A program made the position numbers and the translations under genes. A DNA stretch of 11,043 bases, from positions 1 through 11,043 of the forward strand of contig RPQV01000061.1 in NCBI GenBank assembly GCA_003818595.1, read 5' to 3'. The notes beneath the pieces are model-generated. The model was not told the origin of the DNA and made no database searches. It saw only the letters and a program-made list of their open reading frames with translations. Shown one piece after another: positions 7,016 to 11,043 of the stretch (within the stretch, counting starts at the first letter, position 1; every line of letters begins with the position of its first letter). The DNA comes from Calditrichota bacterium (GTDB taxonomy: Bacteria; Zhuqueibacterota; Zhuqueibacteria; Residuimicrobiales; Krinioviventaceae).

Positions 7016-8992
7016 TTGAATAAAATCTGGATAAAACTTTCTGCGGTTATTGTTGTCATTGTTTTGATTCTCATGGCGATCGTTTTTTATTTTTTCACTG
7101 CCAGACAAATACTGAGTGATCGGAATGAGCTGAGGCTGAATATGCAGCGAATTGCCATGCAGATTGCATCGATTAGGCTGGCTCAAACCGAGGATCTGAT
7201 TATCTATCAAGAATGGATCAAAAGAATATTAGAATCCGAAGCGGGCAAAGATATCGTTTATATTGCCATTTTTGATAAGGAAAGAAGAGTTCTTGCCTAC
7301 TCACTCAACCTTGTTTATTTGGAAATACCCAATACTGAACTCTTGACCACAGAAGATGAATTGGAGATTGTTGAGCAGCTGAGCCGAGGTCAAGTTGACG
7401 AGGCGAGCTGGAATGATTTTGACCATGTGCCGGTCGAAATCCGTTCAGGACGCCAGAATTTGGGCAAAGTGGACGTTGGCTTTTCCCTGGTCGATTTTAA
7501 TCAAATGGCAAAGAGAAAACTATATGTCAATATCTATATTCTAGGCGGCGCTTTTATTTCTGTCGTCCTGCTGTCAATTTTTATTGGGAAGCGGATTACC
7601 CATCCGCTGAATCAGTTGTCGAATGCAATGATCGATATCTCTCACGGCAATTACACCGCTCAAATAGCAGCCAGATCAAACGATGAAATTGGCCGCTTGA
7701 CCAACAGCTTTAACTATATGAGCCGACGACTCCACGAAAAGGCCAGACTGGAAGATTTTTCCCGTGATCTGGTCTTCACTTTCGAATATACAAAGTTGCT
7801 GCAGATGGTGACCGAGCGAATTGTTACCTACATGAATGCGCAGCAAGGGGTGTTGTTTTTGCTGCATGTCGATGCCGATGATGCTTATGCTGTTTCAATG
7901 TGGGGGCATCCGCAACACATCAATCCCCAAATCAGCATTTCCTTTGATGAAAATTGCCTAAATGAGTGTCTGAGATTCAAAGAGCCGTTTATACCTTCAG
8001 CCCTCCGGCATCGCAGCACGTTTAATGAGATTTTGGTTTTGTTGCGCGCGCAAATTCTTCTTGAAAAGGTGGAAATTATCGCTCCTTTGGTCAGCCAGGG
8101 AGAGACTCTTGGATTTTTATTGCTGGCTCCTGAAAACGATCCAAGTGGATATGATGCCGACGAAATGATGTTTTTGCGCACACTCAGCCAGCAGTCGGGC
8201 ATGGCGATACGGAATGGCTTTTTACTGCGTGAACTCGCGGAACAGGAGCGTCTGCAAAAAGAACTCGAGATTGCACGGGATGTGCAGCAGAACCTTCTGC
8301 CGCTTGCTGCGCCGAAGCTTCAAGGTGTTGAAATATCCGGCGTATGTGTTCCGGCTGAGGAGGTCGGAGGCGACTATTACGATTTTTTTCACATCGATGA
8401 TCATCGAGTTGGCATTGCTTTGGCGGATGTTTCCGGTAAAGGGACATCAGCCGCTTTTTATATGGCTGAAATTAAAGGGATGATGAATTCATTGACCCAT
8501 TTGATTGCTTCCCCCAAAGAACTCGTCCGACATCTGAATAATATCCTGAACAAGAATCCTGACAAGCGAATTTTCACGACCATGATTTACGGTGTGCTGG
8601 ATGTCGACCACAAAGATTTTACCTTCGTGCGGGCGGGTCACAACGCACTCGTCGTCAAAAGGGCAAATCAAAATGGCGATATCGACGTTCTCATTCCTCC
8701 CGGAATGGCGCTTGGATTGGCAAAAGACGAGTTGTTTGGGAAGAACATTCAAGAAGCCAATATCAATTTTGATTCCGGTGATATCCTTTTCCTGTATACT
8801 GACGGTATTTCTGAAGCGATGAATGATCAATCTGAGGAGTTTGGAGAGGAGAGACTTTACTCACTCATTTGTGAACAGGAAAAATCTCGACCCCATGAAA
8901 TGCAACGGCAAATCATTCGACACATCAACGAGTTCAGCAACAATAGACCGCAGCATGATGATATAACGATGATTGTCGCTAAATTTTCTTAA
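7016..8992 (+). CDS. Transmembrane sensor HAMP-GAF-PP2C (RsbU-type) serine phosphatase
   Basis: The start is taken as TTG at 7016; an in-frame stop lies at 6992, and the next in-frame ATG (7073) would cut away most of the first membrane helix. Domains in order: TM1 (about 9-28), an extracytoplasmic region (about 30-168) with no motif I can name, TM2 (about 169-191), HAMP (192-245, with P197 and the NDEIGRL element), GAF (about 255-405), a coiled linker ending in NLLP, and PP2C with GGDYYD (451-456), DVSGKG (471-476), DGISEA (596-601) and DD (648-649). All core metal ligands are present. It should convert an external signal, passed through HAMP and possibly tuned by the GAF, into dephosphorylation of the STAS protein. 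Its catalytic domain shares AAFYMAE-[VI]-KG and EEFGEERL with the first gene, suggesting duplication. The next gene begins 14 bases after its stop. Confidence 0.94.
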   Translation: MNKIWIKLSAVIVVIVLILMAIVFYFFTARQILSDRNELRLNMQRIAMQIASIRLAQTEDLIIYQEWIKRILESEAGKDIVYIAIFDKERRVLAYSLNLVYLEIPNTELLTTEDELEIVEQLSRGQVDEASWNDFDHVPVEIRSGRQNLGKVDVGFSLVDFNQMAKRKLYVNIYILGGAFISVVLLSIFIGKRITHPLNQLSNAMIDISHGNYTAQIAARSNDEIGRLTNSFNYMSRRLHEKARLEDFSRDLVFTFEYTKLLQMVTERIVTYMNAQQGVLFLLHVDADDAYAVSMWGHPQHINPQISISFDENCLNECLRFKEPFIPSALRHRSTFNEILVLLRAQILLEKVEIIAPLVSQGETLGFLLLAPENDPSGYDADEMMFLRTLSQQSGMAIRNGFLLRELAEQERLQKELEIARDVQQNLLPLAAPKLQGVEISGVCVPAEEVGGDYYDFFHIDDHRVGIALADVSGKGTSAAFYMAEIKGMMNSLTHLIASPKELVRHLNNILNKNPDKRIFTTMIYGVLDVDHKDFTFVRAGHNALVVKRANQNGDIDVLIPPGMALGLAKDELFGKNIQEANINFDSGDILFLYTDGISEAMNDQSEEFGEERLYSLICEQEKSRPHEMQRQIIRHINEFSNNRPQHDDITMIVAKFS

Positions 8993-9006
8993 TTTTGGGT
9001 AAAAAT

Positions 9007-11043
9007 ATGAAAAAAGGACGAATATTGTTCATCGCCGGGCTGTTGAGCTTGCTGCTTAATTGTAATTTCCAGGATGAGCAGCGCATCAGGTTGGCAAAAC
9101 GCCCTGTCGAAGCCATCATGCGCGATCGCGTCAAAACGATCCAGCTCAAGGCTGATGAGAAGAAAAAAGTGGCCATATTTGATTTGCGAAATGATACACA
9201 TCAATCGGATTTGGAGTGGCTCCGACAAGGGTTGGCAGAAATGCTGGCATTGAGTCTCGCTCAATCCAGACAACTCAATTTGATCGCGAGCAGAAATGTG
9301 ATCAACGCAGTGGCCAGTCTTGATCTGCCCTCTGCGTATGAACTCAACAGTCTGCAGTTGCAGTCTGTCGCCCAAACTTTGGGCGCTGATGTATTGATTG
9401 CCGGGCGATATTTTTTTCAACAAGATTCGCTCCGAATTGAGCTAAAAGTGCACGATGGATTAAGTGGTGAAATTGCATCATCTCACCATGGAAGCAGTCC
9501 GGATTTAAATATCCGAAATATTTTCAAAATGGTCGATCCGATAACACATCAAATCCGTGAGCATGTCGAGGATCGATCCAAGAGCTCCACTCCCAAAGAG
9601 TATCATCTGGCCGATGTTTCGACCTCTTCATTGGATGCTTATAAATATTACACCTCAGGGATTCGATTTGAGGATAGTTTCTATTTGACGGACGCCCTGA
9701 ATGCATTTGAAAAAGCGATCAGTATTGATTCGACGTTTGCCTCGGCATACTATCGTCTGGCAAGGTTGCATCTGATGCTGAAGGACGAAAGCGCAGCCCA
9801 GCCTCTCATCCAAAAGGCGATGCGTTTCTCGGAACGTACTTCTGAACGAGAACGATTGCCTATTCAGGCGATGGATGCCATGATGCGCGGGGAAAAATAT
9901 AATGCTGTTCAGTATTATAACCGATATATCGAGTTGTATCCGGAAGATGATAATGGCCACTACCAACTAGGTATCTATTATTTCAGCGTGGTCTTTAATT
10001 TCGGCAAGGCGATAGAATTTTTAGAAACCACCGTCAGCTTGAATCCTGATCATAAACTTGCCTATAACACGCTTGCTTACGCATATGCCTACATCGGCGA
10101 ATTGGATCATGCTTATAATGCATTAGAGAAATATATTTCCCTTGCCGCCAATGAACCCAATCCCTATGATAGTTTTGGGGAGATTTTACAGAGAAATGGT
10201 CGGATTAACGAAGCCATCGATAAATATCGGTTGGCATTAAAAAAGAATCCTTTGTTTTATCCCTCAAAGATTCATTTAGCAAATGCTTACCTGGATCTTG
10301 GCAAAATGAACAAGGCACGGCATATTTTATTGCCGATGCTTCAAAATGACAGCGATGTCTATCTAAAGATAAATGCCTTGACCATGCTCGCGTTGACCGA
10401 AATCTATGCAGAAAATATCGAAAAAGCCAAACTGTATATTCATCAGGCCATGAGTCTGCAAGACCAACCTTATTATCTATTGAGCGTGTTGTTGGCTCTT
10501 GAACCTGAATCTGAAGATTACAAACGACAATTTTTAGAAATCATTCAAAATGAAAAAAACAATATAAACCGGCCGGATTTCCATTCAGAAATCGTTTTTG
10601 ATCTGGTTTCGGCGGCGCTCATTAACCAGGTCGGCGTGGCGGAGGTGCGTGATTTATTAAATGCCATTATTAAATTCAACAAAGATCCTGTGTTATACAA
10701 TGTCGCTTTAGCCTATTCTTTGGTACTAGGCGATAGCGATGAAGAATTGGGAAAATTAGGCAGACGTTTTGCCGAGAGTTCACTGCCGGGTGTATTCGAA
10801 TACTCTACTCCTCCATCCTGGAATTATTACTGGCGATTTTATTTCAGCTCATTAAAACCGACAAACAACAATCATGCGGCGCTTCGCTTTCTTACTGATG
10901 GTCTCAATGATTTCGCCCAACATAGCGGCAATCCTTATTTCGACGTTCAGGGATTGCTTGCATCTGCTGCTGCCGAATTTTACACGGGTGATCCTCAAAT
11001 CGCAAAAGACATGATCACCCGACAGGGATTTCCGTGCGAAGGG
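9007..11043 (+). CDS. Putative lipoprotein with TolB/FlgO-like domain and TPR repeats, 3' partial
   Basis: The frame runs from ATG 9007 for 679 codons to the right edge without a stop. The N-terminus (MKKGRILF, hydrophobic core, then LLLNC) looks like a lipoprotein signal with C19 as the lipidated residue. Asn at -1 is atypical for the lipobox, so lipidation is likely but not certain. Residues about 53-160 resemble the domain that precedes TPRs in many TPR-containing cyclases and kinases (TolB N-terminal/FlgO-like): VAIFDLRND, a WLRQGLAEML helix, and GADVLIAGRY (126-135). TPR-type helices follow from about residue 210 to at least 490, with clear units such as DALNAFEKAISID, KAIEFLETTVSLNP and EAIDKYRLALKKNP; the remainder is helical but less regular. 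No catalytic domain is seen. Role unknown; it is probably a protein-binding scaffold facing the periplasm. It lies 14 bases after the HAMP-GAF-PP2C gene and is likely cotranscribed with it. Confidence 0.88.
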   Translation, partial: MKKGRILFIAGLLSLLLNCNFQDEQRIRLAKRPVEAIMRDRVKTIQLKADEKKKVAIFDLRNDTHQSDLEWLRQGLAEMLALSLAQSRQLNLIASRNVINAVASLDLPSAYELNSLQLQSVAQTLGADVLIAGRYFFQQDSLRIELKVHDGLSGEIASSHHGSSPDLNIRNIFKMVDPITHQIREHVEDRSKSSTPKEYHLADVSTSSLDAYKYYTSGIRFEDSFYLTDALNAFEKAISIDSTFASAYYRLARLHLMLKDESAAQPLIQKAMRFSERTSERERLPIQAMDAMMRGEKYNAVQYYNRYIELYPEDDNGHYQLGIYYFSVVFNFGKAIEFLETTVSLNPDHKLAYNTLAYAYAYIGELDHAYNALEKYISLAANEPNPYDSFGEILQRNGRINEAIDKYRLALKKNPLFYPSKIHLANAYLDLGKMNKARHILLPMLQNDSDVYLKINALTMLALTEIYAENIEKAKLYIHQAMSLQDQPYYLLSVLLALEPESEDYKRQFLEIIQNEKNNINRPDFHSEIVFDLVSAALINQVGVAEVRDLLNAIIKFNKDPVLYNVALAYSLVLGDSDEELGKLGRRFAESSLPGVFEYSTPPSWNYYWRFYFSSLKPTNNNHAALRFLTDGLNDFAQHSGNPYFDVQGLLASAAAEFYTGDPQIAKDMITRQGFPCEG

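Noticed and set aside
9524..9966. Minus-strand open frames opposite the TPR gene and similar ones throughout the window
   Set aside because: They lie opposite plus-strand genes with recognisable domains and show no motif of their own.

Overview
The window holds eight plus-strand protein genes packed almost end to end. The first is cut by the left edge and the last by the right edge. No gap reaches 300 bases. I see no tRNA, rRNA, CRISPR array, insertion sequence or integrase. The content points to a diderm-like environmental bacterium: there is a lipoprotein-type TPR protein, RsbU-type phosphatases with multi-domain sensors, some TTG starts, and a base composition that looks mid-40s %GC by eye. 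The style recalls FCB-group or candidate-phylum bacteria (Calditrichota/KSB1-like), but that placement is an inference from gene style only.

Layout: (1) 2-1651, membrane-anchored GAF + PP2C (SpoIIE/RsbU-type) phosphatase, 5' partial; (2) 1689-2045, STAS-domain anti-sigma-factor antagonist; (3) 2118-2594, HATPase_c anti-sigma-factor serine kinase (RsbW/SpoIIAB type); (4) 2591-4363, tandem-GAF + PP2C phosphatase; (5) 4350-5510, response-regulator receiver + PP2C phosphatase; (6) 5518-6939, B12-binding-type radical SAM protein; (7) 7016-8992, transmembrane HAMP-GAF-PP2C phosphatase; (8) 9007 to the right edge, putative lipoprotein with a TolB/FlgO-like domain followed by TPR repeats.

Genes 1-5 and 7 together look like a partner-switching module. 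A kinase phosphorylates a STAS protein on serine, and PP2C phosphatases reverse this in response to signals. It is unusual that four phosphatases with four different sensory front ends (integral membrane + GAF; two GAFs; phospho-receiver; extracytoplasmic sensor + HAMP + GAF) share one window with a single STAS protein and a single kinase, and that no sigma factor is visible. Genes 3-6 are joined by overlaps or a 7-base gap, which ties the radical SAM enzyme to the phosphatases. A promoter-like sequence precedes gene 7, so genes 7-8 may form a second transcription unit. The final output of the switch (a sigma factor elsewhere, or a non-sigma target) and the substrate of the radical SAM enzyme cannot be read from this window.
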